A DNA stretch of 64,000 nucleotides, taken from contig NZ_CP076538.1 in NCBI RefSeq assembly GCF_018885265.1, positions 558,001 through 622,000 of the forward strand. The letters run 5' to 3'. The translations under genes and the position numbers were made by a program. Positions 27,256 through 35,460 of this stretch are shown here, in pieces. The notes beneath the pieces are model-generated. The model made no database searches. It was given only the letters and a program-made list of their open reading frames with translations, and had not been told where the DNA came from. Position 1 is the first letter of the stretch. Every line of letters begins with the position of its first letter. The stretch is from Amycolatopsis aidingensis (GTDB lineage Bacteria > Actinomycetota > Actinomycetes > Mycobacteriales > Pseudonocardiaceae).

Positions 27256-28326
27256 ATGAGCGAGCGACGTCCACTAGCCGTCATCAACGACGAAACCGTG
27301 CTGGACGAGGTGTTGCGGCTGGCCGCGGCGGTCGGCTGCGAGGTCGATCGCGCTGCGGATCTGGCTGGTGCCCGTCCGCAATGGACAGGGGCGCCCCTGG
27401 TGATCCTCGACGAGGACGCCGTGCGGCACGGCGATCCGCCGCCGCGACGTGCCGGGGTTCTGCTTGTCTGCAAGGGAACCGTGGCTCCCGAGTCGTTGCG
27501 GCTGGCGTTGCGCAACGGTGTCGAGCGATTGGTCATGCTTCCCGACGATGAGGGGGAGCTGGTCTCCGCGCTGGCCGACGCGGTCGAGGGACCAGCGCTG
27601 GAGGGCAGGGTGCTCGCCGTGCTCGGCGGCCGGGGTGGCGCCGGTGCTTCGGTTTTCGCGGCGGGACTCGGCCTGAGTGCGGTGCGCGCCGGAGGTAATG
27701 CATTACTCGTGGACTGCGATCCGCTGGGCGGTGGAATCGACCTGTTGCTCGGCATCGAGGACGAACCGGGGTTGCGCTGGCCGGAACTGCGGGTGAACTC
27801 CGGCCGGGTTTCGATGGCCGCGCTGCAACCGGCCCTGCCGGGCACGCGGCAGGGCCGGGGCAGGCTCTCCGTGCTGTCCTGCGGCCGAGACGATGCCGTC
27901 GGTACGGGCCCGTCCGGGCATGCGGTCGCCGCGGTGGTGCGAGCCGGGCGCAGGGCAGGGCATCTGGTGGTCTGTGACCTACCCCGGCATTTGCCCGGCC
28001 CGGCACGGCCCGTGCTGGAGCTGGCCGATCTCGTGGTCCTCGTGGTGCCGGCCGAACTGCGGGCATGCGCGTCGGCGGCGCAGGTGCTGCGCGGCCTGCT
28101 CCCGGTACGGGAGCGGGTGCGGGTGCTGGTGCGCGGGCCGTCCGCCGATGGCCTCGGGATCGACGAGGTCGCCACCGCGATCGGCGCCCCCGCGGTAGCG
28201 TCCATGCGTTCCGAACGGGTGCCCGGCAGGGCCCTGTTCGATCGGCGCGGGGGTTCGCTGTCCGGGGCGGCGAAGGCCGTGCTGGAGACGATCCGATTCG
28301 AACCCGGAAGGGAGGGGCGGGCATGA
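27256..28326 (+). CDS. ssd: Septum-site-determining/CpaE-like MinD-family ATPase
   Basis: 356 residues. An N-terminal CheY-like pseudo-receiver (about 1-110) is followed by a MinD/ParA-like domain with VLAVLGGRGGAGASVFAAGL, a deviant Walker A in which the usual GK(T/S) lysine is replaced (GGAGAS), then LLVDCDPLGGGIDLLLG and HLVVCDLPRHL. This is the Rv3660c/Ssd family that heads tad loci in actinomycetes and is proposed to influence septation or pilus placement (CpaE role). The ATG at 27256 follows a G-rich stretch. The tad ATPase normally comes next but is 5.1 kb away here. Confidence 0.88.
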   Translation: MSERRPLAVINDETVLDEVLRLAAAVGCEVDRAADLAGARPQWTGAPLVILDEDAVRHGDPPPRRAGVLLVCKGTVAPESLRLALRNGVERLVMLPDDEGELVSALADAVEGPALEGRVLAVLGGRGGAGASVFAAGLGLSAVRAGGNALLVDCDPLGGGIDLLLGIEDEPGLRWPELRVNSGRVSMAALQPALPGTRQGRGRLSVLSCGRDDAVGTGPSGHAVAAVVRAGRRAGHLVVCDLPRHLPGPARPVLELADLVVLVVPAELRACASAAQVLRGLLPVRERVRVLVRGPSADGLGIDEVATAIGAPAVASMRSERVPGRALFDRRGGSLSGAAKAVLETIRFEPGREGRA

Positions 28327-28422
28327 CGGCACCCGGGAGCGGCCGCCCGCGGCCGCCACGCGGCCGTTGAACGGGAGGTCGGAAGGGAGACGGAAAGGCC
28401 ATCGCCCACCACCGGCCGTGTC

Positions 28423-29025
28423 CTATAGCCAGTCGTGTTCACGTGCGTACCTGGCCGCTTCGTGCCGGGTCTGGGTCTGGGTTTTCTGCATCGCGTTGGA
28501 GAGGTAGTTGCGTACCGTGCCTTGGGCGAGGTGGAGTTGGGCGGCGATGTCGACGACGGAGTAGCCTTCGCCGGTCGCCCGCAGCACGTCGAGCTCGCGG
28601 TCGGTGAGGGGGCAGTCGTCGACGATGGCGAGTGCGGAGACGTCCGGGTCGATCCAGCGTTTGCCTTCGTGCAGCGCCGTGATGACCGAGGTGATGTGCG
28701 CGGGTTCGGCGGATTTGCTGACGAAGCCCTGGACTCCGAGTTTGAGGGCCTTGCGCAGCACTCCGGGTTTGGCGTGCCGGGTGAGCATGAGGACGACCTG
28801 GTTCGGCCGGGTGCGGTGGATCTCCGCGACGGCACCGAGTCCGTCCACACCGGGCATTTCGAGGTCGATCACGAGCACGTCCGGTTGGTGTCGCAGGGTG
28901 GCTTGGATGGCCTCCTCGCCGTTCCCCGCCTCGGCGAGCACGGTGATCTCGCCCTCGAGCGGGAGCAGTGTGGCCATGGCCTTGCGGAGCAGGGCTTCGT
29001 CGTCGGCGAGCACCACGGTGGTCAT
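28423..29025 (-). CDS. NarL/DesR-type response regulator
   Basis: 200 residues: receiver domain (MTTVVLADDEALLRKAMATL, phospho-Asp in VLVIDLEMPGVDGL, Lys in GFVSKSAEP) and LuxR-type HTH (LTDRELDVLRATGEGYSVVD to ARYAREHDWL). Its start overlaps the kinase stop (ATGA), so the pair is co-translated. The nearest functional relatives are DesR-like regulators of ABC exporters. The likely target is the adjacent ABC operon, which is divergent. Confidence 0.93.
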   Translation of the reverse strand: MTTVVLADDEALLRKAMATLLPLEGEITVLAEAGNGEEAIQATLRHQPDVLVIDLEMPGVDGLGAVAEIHRTRPNQVVLMLTRHAKPGVLRKALKLGVQGFVSKSAEPAHITSVITALHEGKRWIDPDVSALAIVDDCPLTDRELDVLRATGEGYSVVDIAAQLHLAQGTVRNYLSNAMQKTQTQTRHEAARYAREHDWL

Positions 29026-30164
29026 CGGCTCTCCTGCGCTTGCGAACGTCGGTGCGGCAATACCGCGGCTGTCTGGAACTGCCCGTTGTCCTGTTCGACC
29101 GTCAGCTCTCCGCCTTCCGCCGTGACGCGTTGCCGGAGGGCGGCCAGCCCGCCGAGCTCGGGCGGCGGAGCCTGCTGGGCTCCGTCGTTGACGATGGTGA
29201 TGCTCCGCTCCGACAGCGTGATCCGTACCCGGGTGGCCTGGGCGTGCCGCAGGATGTTCGTGGTCGTCTCGCGGAGGACCTGGCCGAGTAGTTCGCTCGC
29301 GCCCTGGGCGACGTCGGCTTCGCGGTTGATGCGCACCTGGATACCCGCGGCCTCGAAGAGGTTCCGCGCGTTCTCCAGCTCGGCGGAGAGGTTGAGCCGT
29401 CGCTGTGCGTGGGCCAGTTCCTTGGTCTGGGTGATGGTGTCCCGGACGAGCTCATGGATCTCGCGCAGTTCCTGCTTGGCCCGTTCGGTATCGCTGTCCA
29501 CCAGCTTCTGGGCGAGCGCGGTTTTCAGCTTCACCACATGGAGCGTGTGGCCCTGGATATCGTGCAGGTCCCCGGCGAACCGGACGCGTTCGCGAATGAC
29601 GGCCAGCTCCGCTTCCCGCTCCCGCGCCTCCTCCAGCTCCGCGACGACGTCGTAGAACCTCTTGTTGGGGAACATGAGCCCGATCACCACCACGGTGAAA
29701 CCGGTGGGGACGAGGACGTACTGGAACAGCACGTCGGACACGTCCTCGTACGGCAAGAGCAACCTGGCCGTGCCCACCGCCGCGACGTACGCGGCGAGCG
29801 CGAGAACGGCCACACCCCGGCCGCGGGACAGCTGCGGGATGACGAAGGAGCCCACGACGGCGAGACAGAAGAACACGGCACTGCCGTGGACCACCAGTAC
29901 GGAGTAGGGCCACACGGCCGCCGTGATGACCAGGCAGGGGAGCGCGACACGCAGGACGTCGCCCGCGGCCCACCGCACGAAGGCCAGCAGAGCAGCAAGC
30001 ACACCGGCGCTCAGCACGACGGCCTGCCACCAGGACCGGGCGTCCGTCGCCACCACCACCGCACCCGCGACGGCGAGCAGCGGCAGGAATATCGTGAGGT
30101 TGAGCCTGCGCAGTTGTCCGCGTGCCGGTTCGGTCTGGCCTGGCACCGCGTGTGCCGGGCTCAC
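29022..30164 (-). CDS. DesK-like sensor histidine kinase
   Basis: 380 residues. Five or six membrane segments (about 20-175) are followed by a HisKA_3 dimerisation domain with the phosphoacceptor in RFAGDLHDIQGHTLHVVKLK and a HATPase domain (QVLRETTTNILRHAQATRV, ERSITIVNDGA, GLAALRQRVTAEGGEL). No large extracytoplasmic domain is present, so the signal is probably sensed in the membrane. The start codon is GTG; no alternative ATG lies before the first membrane segment. Confidence 0.9.
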   Translation of the reverse strand: MSPAHAVPGQTEPARGQLRRLNLTIFLPLLAVAGAVVVATDARSWWQAVVLSAGVLAALLAFVRWAAGDVLRVALPCLVITAAVWPYSVLVVHGSAVFFCLAVVGSFVIPQLSRGRGVAVLALAAYVAAVGTARLLLPYEDVSDVLFQYVLVPTGFTVVVIGLMFPNKRFYDVVAELEEAREREAELAVIRERVRFAGDLHDIQGHTLHVVKLKTALAQKLVDSDTERAKQELREIHELVRDTITQTKELAHAQRRLNLSAELENARNLFEAAGIQVRINREADVAQGASELLGQVLRETTTNILRHAQATRVRITLSERSITIVNDGAQQAPPPELGGLAALRQRVTAEGGELTVEQDNGQFQTAAVLPHRRSQAQESR

Positions 30165-30256
30165 CGGTCCGTACCCGGGGCATCGCGCAGTGGGCTGGCT
30201 TCCATGGACGGCTCCCGGAGGTCGGACAGCGTCTGCTCCCCAGCATGATCAGGTTC

Positions 30257-30284
30257 GGTGACGGTCACCAGTGACACTGTGTCA
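30257..30284. promoter_or_regulatory. Two tandem palindromes between the two-component and ABC operons
   Basis: GGTGAC-G-GTCACC (30257-30269) and TGACAC-T-GTGTCA (30272-30284) are perfect 13-bp palindromes sharing TGAC/GTCA half-sites, with centres 15 bp apart. They lie in the divergent spacer just upstream of TATTTT (30285-30290), a possible -10 box for the ABC operon. The probable ligand is the DesR-like regulator. Confidence 0.6.
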
Positions 30285-30367
30285 TATTTTCACCTCAAGG
30301 AATGTCATGGGGAAGTCATGACGCGGTCGCACTGGCAGGAATGCGCTGATGCCGTTGAGATCCAGTC

Positions 30368-31252
30368 ATGACTTCGACACCAGTGATCGATGTGGAACGG
30401 CTGAACCTCGAATACGGTGACTTCCACGCTGTCCGGGATTTGTCCTTTCAGGTGCGGCGCGGCGAGTTCTACGCCCTGCTCGGCACGAACGGAGCGGGTA
30501 AGACCTCGACCCTGGAGATCATCGAGGGCCACCGCACCCCGACGTCGGGGACGGTGCGGGTACTCGGGCGGTGCCCGCGGGACCGGGCCGCGGTGCGGCC
30601 CAAGATGGGCATCATGCTGCAGGAGAGCGGCTTCGCACCGGACTTGACGGTGCGGGAGTCGGTGCGGTTGATCGGGAGGCTCACCCAGCGCACGGACCGG
30701 ATCGAGCGGGTGCTCGGCATCGTGGATCTCGCCCGCAAGGCCGGTACGAAGGTATCGCAGCTGTCCGGTGGTGAGAAGCGACGGCTGGATTTCGCCACCG
30801 CCGTCTACGGTGCTCCGGAGCTGGTGTTTCTGGACGAGCCGACGACCGGTTTGGACATCCAGTCCAGGGACGCGCTGTGGGACGCGGTGGACGAGCTCCG
30901 CGCGGCGGGCTCGACCATTGTACTCACCACGCACTACCTGGAGGAGGCGCAGCAGCGCGCCGACCGTATCGGCCTGATGCACAAAGGAGCCTTCCACCGG
31001 GAGGGGACCGTCGCCGAGCTGACGCGGACACTGCCCGCGATGATCCGGTTCGCCCTTCCGGCGGCGGCGCCCGCGCTGCCGCTGCAGGGCAGGCGTGAGG
31101 GCGGGGAGAAGTTCCGCATCGAGACTCATCACCTTCAGCAGGACCTGTTCATCCTGCTTCGGTGGGCGCAGGACAACGCGATGGAGCTGCGTGAGCTCGA
31201 GGCCGGGCCGACCCGGCTCGACGACGTGTTCCGCGCCATCGACAACGGCTAG
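30368..31252 (+). CDS. ABC exporter ATP-binding subunit
   Basis: 294 residues with Walker A GTNGAGKTSTLEI, signature LSGGEKRRLDFATAVYG, Walker B LVFLDEPTTGLD and switch histidine in VLTTHYLEEAQ. The C-terminal tail (RFALPAAAPALPL onward) is the regulatory extension seen in DrrA/CcmA-like ATPases. Paired with the permease 48 bp downstream, it forms a two-gene ABC-2 exporter under likely control of the DesKR-type pair. Typical substrates are drugs, lipids or antimicrobial peptides. Confidence 0.93.
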   Translation: MTSTPVIDVERLNLEYGDFHAVRDLSFQVRRGEFYALLGTNGAGKTSTLEIIEGHRTPTSGTVRVLGRCPRDRAAVRPKMGIMLQESGFAPDLTVRESVRLIGRLTQRTDRIERVLGIVDLARKAGTKVSQLSGGEKRRLDFATAVYGAPELVFLDEPTTGLDIQSRDALWDAVDELRAAGSTIVLTTHYLEEAQQRADRIGLMHKGAFHREGTVAELTRTLPAMIRFALPAAAPALPLQGRREGGEKFRIETHHLQQDLFILLRWAQDNAMELRELEAGPTRLDDVFRAIDNG

Positions 31253-31300
31253 AGCACAGCTGTTCTCACTCGGAAACCTTGTCAGAAAGGGACCTTTGTC

Positions 31301-32020
31301 ATGCTCTCGATCGCGCTCAGCGAGCTGGTCCAGATCTTCCGGAACCGCTTGGTACTCGTCACCAGCTTCGTGATGCCAGTCGCGGTCAGCGCTTTTTTCA
31401 TCTACCAGCACGAGCTCTTCGCAAAAGTTGCCAGCGTCGGCTATATCGCGGCGATCGTGATGTTCACCGTCTGCGCGTTCGGGTTGTACGCCAGCTCGGT
31501 CACCACGCTCGCCTCGCGTCGGCAGAACCTTTTCCTCAAGCGGTTGCGCTCCACCGCCGCCGGTGACGCGAACATCCTGACCGGGCTGGTGCTGCCGGTC
31601 ACCGCCATCTCGCTGGTCCAGGTGGTCGTGATCATGGGCGTGCTGGGGGCGGTCGCCGGCACTCCGGACCACATCGGCCTGCTGGTGCTGGCCGTCCTCG
31701 CCACGGTGACCATGATGATCGGCCTGGGTCTTGCCACCGCGGGACTGACCAACTCCCCCGAACACGCCCAGGTCACCACGCTGCCCGTCAGCCTCGGCGT
31801 CATCGCAGTGGCGAGCTGGGTCGGCATCGCCGGTGCCGAGGACCTCACCCTGCTCAAGCGCCTGCTGCCCGGGGGCTCGGCCACCGAACTCGTCGTCAAC
31901 GCCTGGAACGGCGGTGTCGCCGTCGCCGACTCCCTCGTCCTGCTCGTGCCCACCCTGGCCTGGGTGATCGTCGCCGTCGCGCTGGCTTCCCGGCTCTTCC
32001 GCTGGGAACCCCGCCGATGA
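31301..32020 (+). CDS. ABC-2 type exporter permease
   Basis: 239 residues with six hydrophobic segments (VLVTSFVMPVAVSAFFI, YIAAIVMFTVCAFGLYA, LTGLVLPVTAISLVQVVVIM, IGLLVLAVLATVTMMIGLGL, VSLGVIAVASWVGIAG, LVLLVPTLAWVIVAVALA). The length and layout are those of ABC-2 transporter permeases. It follows the ATPase gene and completes the exporter. Confidence 0.9.
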   Translation: MLSIALSELVQIFRNRLVLVTSFVMPVAVSAFFIYQHELFAKVASVGYIAAIVMFTVCAFGLYASSVTTLASRRQNLFLKRLRSTAAGDANILTGLVLPVTAISLVQVVVIMGVLGAVAGTPDHIGLLVLAVLATVTMMIGLGLATAGLTNSPEHAQVTTLPVSLGVIAVASWVGIAGAEDLTLLKRLLPGGSATELVVNAWNGGVAVADSLVLLVPTLAWVIVAVALASRLFRWEPRR

Positions 32021-32255
32021 CGACCATCCGCAGGCTGCTCCGCCTGCGCCGTGCGGGACAGCACCGCCAGCTTGCGGGCCCAGGACACGTGGCGGGTCCT
32101 CGCGCCGCCGCCATCCCGCTCGAAGAAGGGTCCTATGTGGACGACGAGGTCGATGGTGGGAGCACGGCCGACACCACGAGCACCGGCGACCGGGCTACGT
32201 AGCTGGAACCTGCCTGCGGGCGCACCCGACGAAGCCGCCGTCCGGTGCCCGACGT

Positions 32256-33320
32256 TCACGGTGCCCGTAGGCAGCCGCCGCCCGGTACCGGCCGCGGGCA
32301 CGGCCCGGCACCGCCATTCCGCCGGTAGTGAAGGGGCCGGGCTCGCGAGCCCGGCGATCCGGTCCGGCCCGGCCGGATGAGCCAGTCCACTTCGAGCAGT
32401 TCGGGTGCGCCGGGCGCCGCCCGCGCGAGCATGGCCGCCCCGCGGATGGCGCGAAGGGCACGCGCCGAGGTGGTCGCGACCCGGAGGTGATCCCGGAGCG
32501 CGGCGGCGGCCTGCTCGGCATCCCGCCACGCTCCGGCCCGTGCGGCAGCTTCGAGTAGATGGGCGCGATATACCCACCGGGCCCAGCCGTCCTCCGGCGT
32601 GAGTTCGACGGCCTGGTGCAGGAGCTCAAGAGCCGGATGCCAGTCGCCGAGGTCCGCCTGCGCCATTCCCCGGTGCCAGGCGAGTTCGGCCTCGTCGAGC
32701 CACCATGCCCAGGCGGGATCGCGTTCGCTCGGGCCGTCCTGGTAGCGGGAGAGCGCCCGCAGCAGCGCCCTGCGGGAGCCTTCGGCATCGCCGAGCCCGG
32801 CCAGCGCCCGCGCCACCCGTATCCCGGCCAGGGTCTGCACCCTGGCCGGTGGCTTGTCGGCGTACACGAACTCGGCGATCCGCAACGCCGTGCGCGCGTG
32901 CCCGGTGTGCAATGCCGCCAGTGACTGGTTGGTGCGGATGAACCGGGCCATGCCGGTATCCCCGGCCCACCGCGCCAGGGCCAGCGCAGCCAGGTTGGCC
33001 TGCCGCGCCTCATCCTGCCGCTCGGCGTCGAACAACAACCACCCGGCAACCTCGCCGAGCTCGGCCGCGGCCGCGGTCACCTCCCGCCAGGCGGCGGGCA
33101 GGTACCACCCGGAGGTCAGTATCCCCCGCGCCGTACGGAACTCGGCCGCCGCGAGTGCGGCGAGCTCGCCCCCGCCGACCGTGCGGTTACCGGCCACCAG
33201 CCGGGCCACCTTTTCCCGTACCGCGACGGCGAATTCCTCCCCCACCGGCCCGCAGCCGTGTTTGCCGCCCACGCGCACGTGTTTGCCATCCACATCCACG
33301 ATTTTGCCGCCCACATACAT
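32256..33320 (-). CDS. TPR-type protein, possibly a truncated XRE/TPR regulator
   Basis: Up to 354 residues, mostly alpha-helical repeats (WLLFDAERQDEARQANLAAL, TGHARTALRIAEFVYADKP, LGDAEGSRRALLRALSRYQD, LGDWHPALELLHQAVELTP). This resembles the C-terminal half of actinobacterial XRE-family regulators with TPR repeats, but the N-terminal helix-turn-helix is absent. The first 28 codons overlap a 21-bp tandem repeat, so the true start is uncertain and may be further in (about 33245). It is convergent with the ABC exporter. Function unknown. Confidence 0.55.
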   Translation of the reverse strand: MYVGGKIVDVDGKHVRVGGKHGCGPVGEEFAVAVREKVARLVAGNRTVGGGELAALAAAEFRTARGILTSGWYLPAAWREVTAAAAELGEVAGWLLFDAERQDEARQANLAALALARWAGDTGMARFIRTNQSLAALHTGHARTALRIAEFVYADKPPARVQTLAGIRVARALAGLGDAEGSRRALLRALSRYQDGPSERDPAWAWWLDEAELAWHRGMAQADLGDWHPALELLHQAVELTPEDGWARWVYRAHLLEAAARAGAWRDAEQAAAALRDHLRVATTSARALRAIRGAAMLARAAPGAPELLEVDWLIRPGRTGSPGSRARPLHYRRNGGAGPCPRPVPGGGCLRAP

Positions 33321-33341
33321 GATTTTGCCGTTCGCGTCCGG
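33258..33341. repeat. Four tandem copies of a 21-bp repeat
   Basis: Four contiguous 21-bp units (starts 33258, 33279, 33300, 33321) share the core TTTTGCC/GTTTGCC followed by an alternating CCCAC/CCAC pattern. Units 1-3 are closest; the fourth is decayed in its second half. The period is in frame on both strands, giving seven-residue repeats (V-x-V-G-G-K-H on minus, V-F-A-A-H-A-H on plus). Confidence 0.75.
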
Positions 33342-33368
33342 TACCCGGGTTCACGGACCTCGCCCGAG

Positions 33369-33395
33369 TTGTCCACATCAGCCAGGTTGTCCACA
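33369..33395 (+). promoter_or_regulatory. Pair of DnaA-box-like motifs upstream of tadA
   Basis: TTGTCCACA at 33369-33377 and 33387-33395, with the same 18-bp spacing as the pair upstream of ssd. Similarity between the two loci extends on both sides (GCCCG before, TCGTTGT and GTGACGCTGG after), so the upstream segments are related by descent. Confidence 0.6.
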
Positions 33396-33475
33396 GGCCG
33401 AGTAGACCGTCGTTGTGCGGCGGTGGCCCGGAGCGTGACGCTGGAAGTCCGAATGGGAACGGCGGAGGAGCGGTC

Positions 33476-34648
33476 ATGAGCATCGAGCTGGTCGAACGGG
33501 TCCGGCGCCGGCTGGTCGACAACGGCACTGGTGCCGGCGAGATCGCCCCGGCGGTGCTGGCCGACGCGGTACGGGCCGAGGTGGGCGGGGTCGCCGCGCA
33601 TACCGATGTCCTCGCCGCACTGCGCCTGGTGCGGCACGAGCTGGTCGGCGTCGGGCCACTGGAGCCCCTGCTCGACGACCCGGATACCACCGACATCCTG
33701 GTCACCGGCCCGGATCAGGTGTGGGTGGACGGCCAGAACGGGTTGCGTCACACCGACATCCGGTTCACGGGGGATGAGTCGGTGCGCCGGCTGGCTCAGC
33801 GGCTCGCGCTCGCGGCCGGCCGCAGGCTCGACGACGCCCAACCCTATGTGGACGGTTGGCTGCCGGGTTCCGGGCCGCACGGGCATGTTCGGCTGCATGC
33901 CGTGCTGCCGCCGGTCGCGTCCGGCGGCACCTGCATCTCGTTGCGCGTACTCCGCCCGGCCACGCACGACCTGCCGAGCCTCGCCCGCCGGAACACCTTC
34001 GCGGGCAACGGCCTCGCCGTACTCGAGGAGATCGTGGACACCCGGATGGCCTTTCTGGTCACCGGCGCCACCGGTGCGGGCAAGACGACCATGCTCGCGG
34101 CCTTGCTCGGCAGGGTGGCGCCGACCGAGCGCATCGTGTGCGTGGAGGACGCTGGCGAGCTGCTGCCCAGCCATCCGCAGTTCGTGCGGCTCACTGCCCG
34201 ACCGCCCAATGTGGAGGGCGCGGGTGAGGTGACGCTGCGCGACCTGGTCCGTCAGGCCTTGCGCATGCGCCCCGACCGGCTGGTGGTCGGCGAGGTCCGA
34301 GGGCGCGAGGTGTGCGAGCTGCTCAACGCGCTGAACACCGGACACGACGGCGGGGCCGGGACGCTGCATGCCAACTCCCCGGGAGAGGTTCCGGCCCGGC
34401 TGGAGGCCTTGGCCGCCCTCGGCGGCCTGTCCCGCCCGGCGCTGCACAGCCAGCTCGCCGCGGCCGTCCAGGTGGTGCTGCACATGCGGCGGGAAGGCAG
34501 CGTCCGCACCCTCGCCGAGATCGGCGTGGTGCGAAGGGCCGAGGCCGCCGCCGAGGTGTGCCCGGTATGGCGCGCGGGCCGGTGGACCGAGCATCGGTCA
34601 CTGCTGGCGGAGCAGCTCGCGCGGCGCGGGGGGAGGCCACCATGCTGA
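33476..34648 (+). CDS. tadA: Tad pilus/secretion ATPase TadA (CpaF)
   Basis: 390 residues. The type II/IV secretion ATPase core has Walker A VTGATGAGKTTMLAALLG near residue 205, the Asp box CVEDAGELLPSHPQ, Walker B LRMRPDRLVVGEVRG and the His box TGHDGGAGTLHANSP. It powers pilin assembly or secretion at the inner membrane. The ATG at 33476 has GGAGGAG upstream. It overlaps tadB by 7 bp. It matches the Rv3659c-type 'helicase/secretion neighbourhood' ATPase. Confidence 0.95.
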   Translation: MSIELVERVRRRLVDNGTGAGEIAPAVLADAVRAEVGGVAAHTDVLAALRLVRHELVGVGPLEPLLDDPDTTDILVTGPDQVWVDGQNGLRHTDIRFTGDESVRRLAQRLALAAGRRLDDAQPYVDGWLPGSGPHGHVRLHAVLPPVASGGTCISLRVLRPATHDLPSLARRNTFAGNGLAVLEEIVDTRMAFLVTGATGAGKTTMLAALLGRVAPTERIVCVEDAGELLPSHPQFVRLTARPPNVEGAGEVTLRDLVRQALRMRPDRLVVGEVRGREVCELLNALNTGHDGGAGTLHANSPGEVPARLEALAALGGLSRPALHSQLAAAVQVVLHMRREGSVRTLAEIGVVRRAEAAAEVCPVWRAGRWTEHRSLLAEQLARRGGRPPC

Positions 34649-35460
34649 CCTGGTCGGCCTTGGCCGCCGGATGCGCGCTGCTGTGCTGGCCCGGCAGGAC
34701 GGCGGCCTCCCGGTTGCGTGCGTTGCCTGGAGTGTCCACCCGCACGCGCCGGAACCTCCGGGCACCGAGGTCCAGCGCGCCGGCCTGGCTGGCGGCGGTC
34801 GCCGCCTTCGGCACCTGCGCGGCCCTGTTCGGTCCGGGACCCGTGCTTGCGGTGGGCCTGCTGGGTATCGCGGCCTGGCTGGCGCGCCGGTCCAGGGCCA
34901 GGCTGCGCACGTGCACCGGTGCGCTCGCCGCACTCGCCGAGTCCTTACGCGCGGTGGTTGCCGAGCTGCGGGCTGGCACCCATCCCGCCGTGGCCGCCGA
35001 ATCCGTGGCTACCGACGCGGCTGAGGCACCCGCGGCCGTGCTGCAGGCACTGGCCGGGGCCGTCCGGATGGGCGGCGAGTTCGTGCTGCCGGCCGAGGCG
35101 GGCCCGGCGGTGCGCCGGATCCCGGCCGAGGTGCTTGGCCAGTTGCGGGCCGCATGGGAACTCGCGCGGCGGCACGGCGTGCCGGTCGCCGAGGTACTCG
35201 ACGCGGTACGGCGGGACCTCGACGCGGCCGTCCGGTTCGCCGGTCAGGCCGAGGCGCGGATGGCGGGCCCGCGGGCGGGAGCCGCCGTGCTCGCGGCGTT
35301 GCCTGCCTGCGGAATCCTCCTCGGTGAGGCGATGGGTGCCGGCCCGCTGCATGTGCTGACCGCTACTCCGCTGGGACACCTGCTCTCGATCGCCGGTGCG
35401 GGCCTGATCTGTCTAGGAATGGCCTGGACCACCCGGATGACGGGGCGGGTGGTGTTATGA
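34642..35460 (+). CDS. tadB: Tad inner-membrane protein TadB
   Basis: 272 residues with N-terminal membrane segments (LAAVAAFGTCAALFGPGPVL, VGLLGIAAWLA), a cytoplasmic type II secretion F domain (LAALAESLRAVVAELRAGTH; LARRHGVPVAEVLDAVRRDL) and C-terminal membrane segments (AGAAVLAALPACGILLGEAM, LLSIAGAGLICLGMAW). It is the platform partner of TadA. The start lies inside the end of tadA and the stop overlaps tadC by 4 bp. Confidence 0.88.
   Translation: MLTWSALAAGCALLCWPGRTAASRLRALPGVSTRTRRNLRAPRSSAPAWLAAVAAFGTCAALFGPGPVLAVGLLGIAAWLARRSRARLRTCTGALAALAESLRAVVAELRAGTHPAVAAESVATDAAEAPAAVLQALAGAVRMGGEFVLPAEAGPAVRRIPAEVLGQLRAAWELARRHGVPVAEVLDAVRRDLDAAVRFAGQAEARMAGPRAGAAVLAALPACGILLGEAMGAGPLHVLTATPLGHLLSIAGAGLICLGMAWTTRMTGRVVL

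Noticed and set aside
30305..31765. Minus-strand frame of 486 codons opposite the ABC genes
   Set aside because: The plus strand has all ABC motifs; this is the antisense shadow.
33258..33341. CRISPR array
   Set aside because: The units are contiguous with no spacers.
33258..33479. Possible small plus-strand gene with HxH repeats (VFAAHAHVFAIHIH)
   Set aside because: It arises from the 21-bp repeat, has no ribosome site and runs into the tadA start; kept only as a repeat.
33116..34594. Minus-strand frame of 492 codons opposite tadA
   Set aside because: tadA Walker motifs are on the plus strand and the antisense composition is artefactual.
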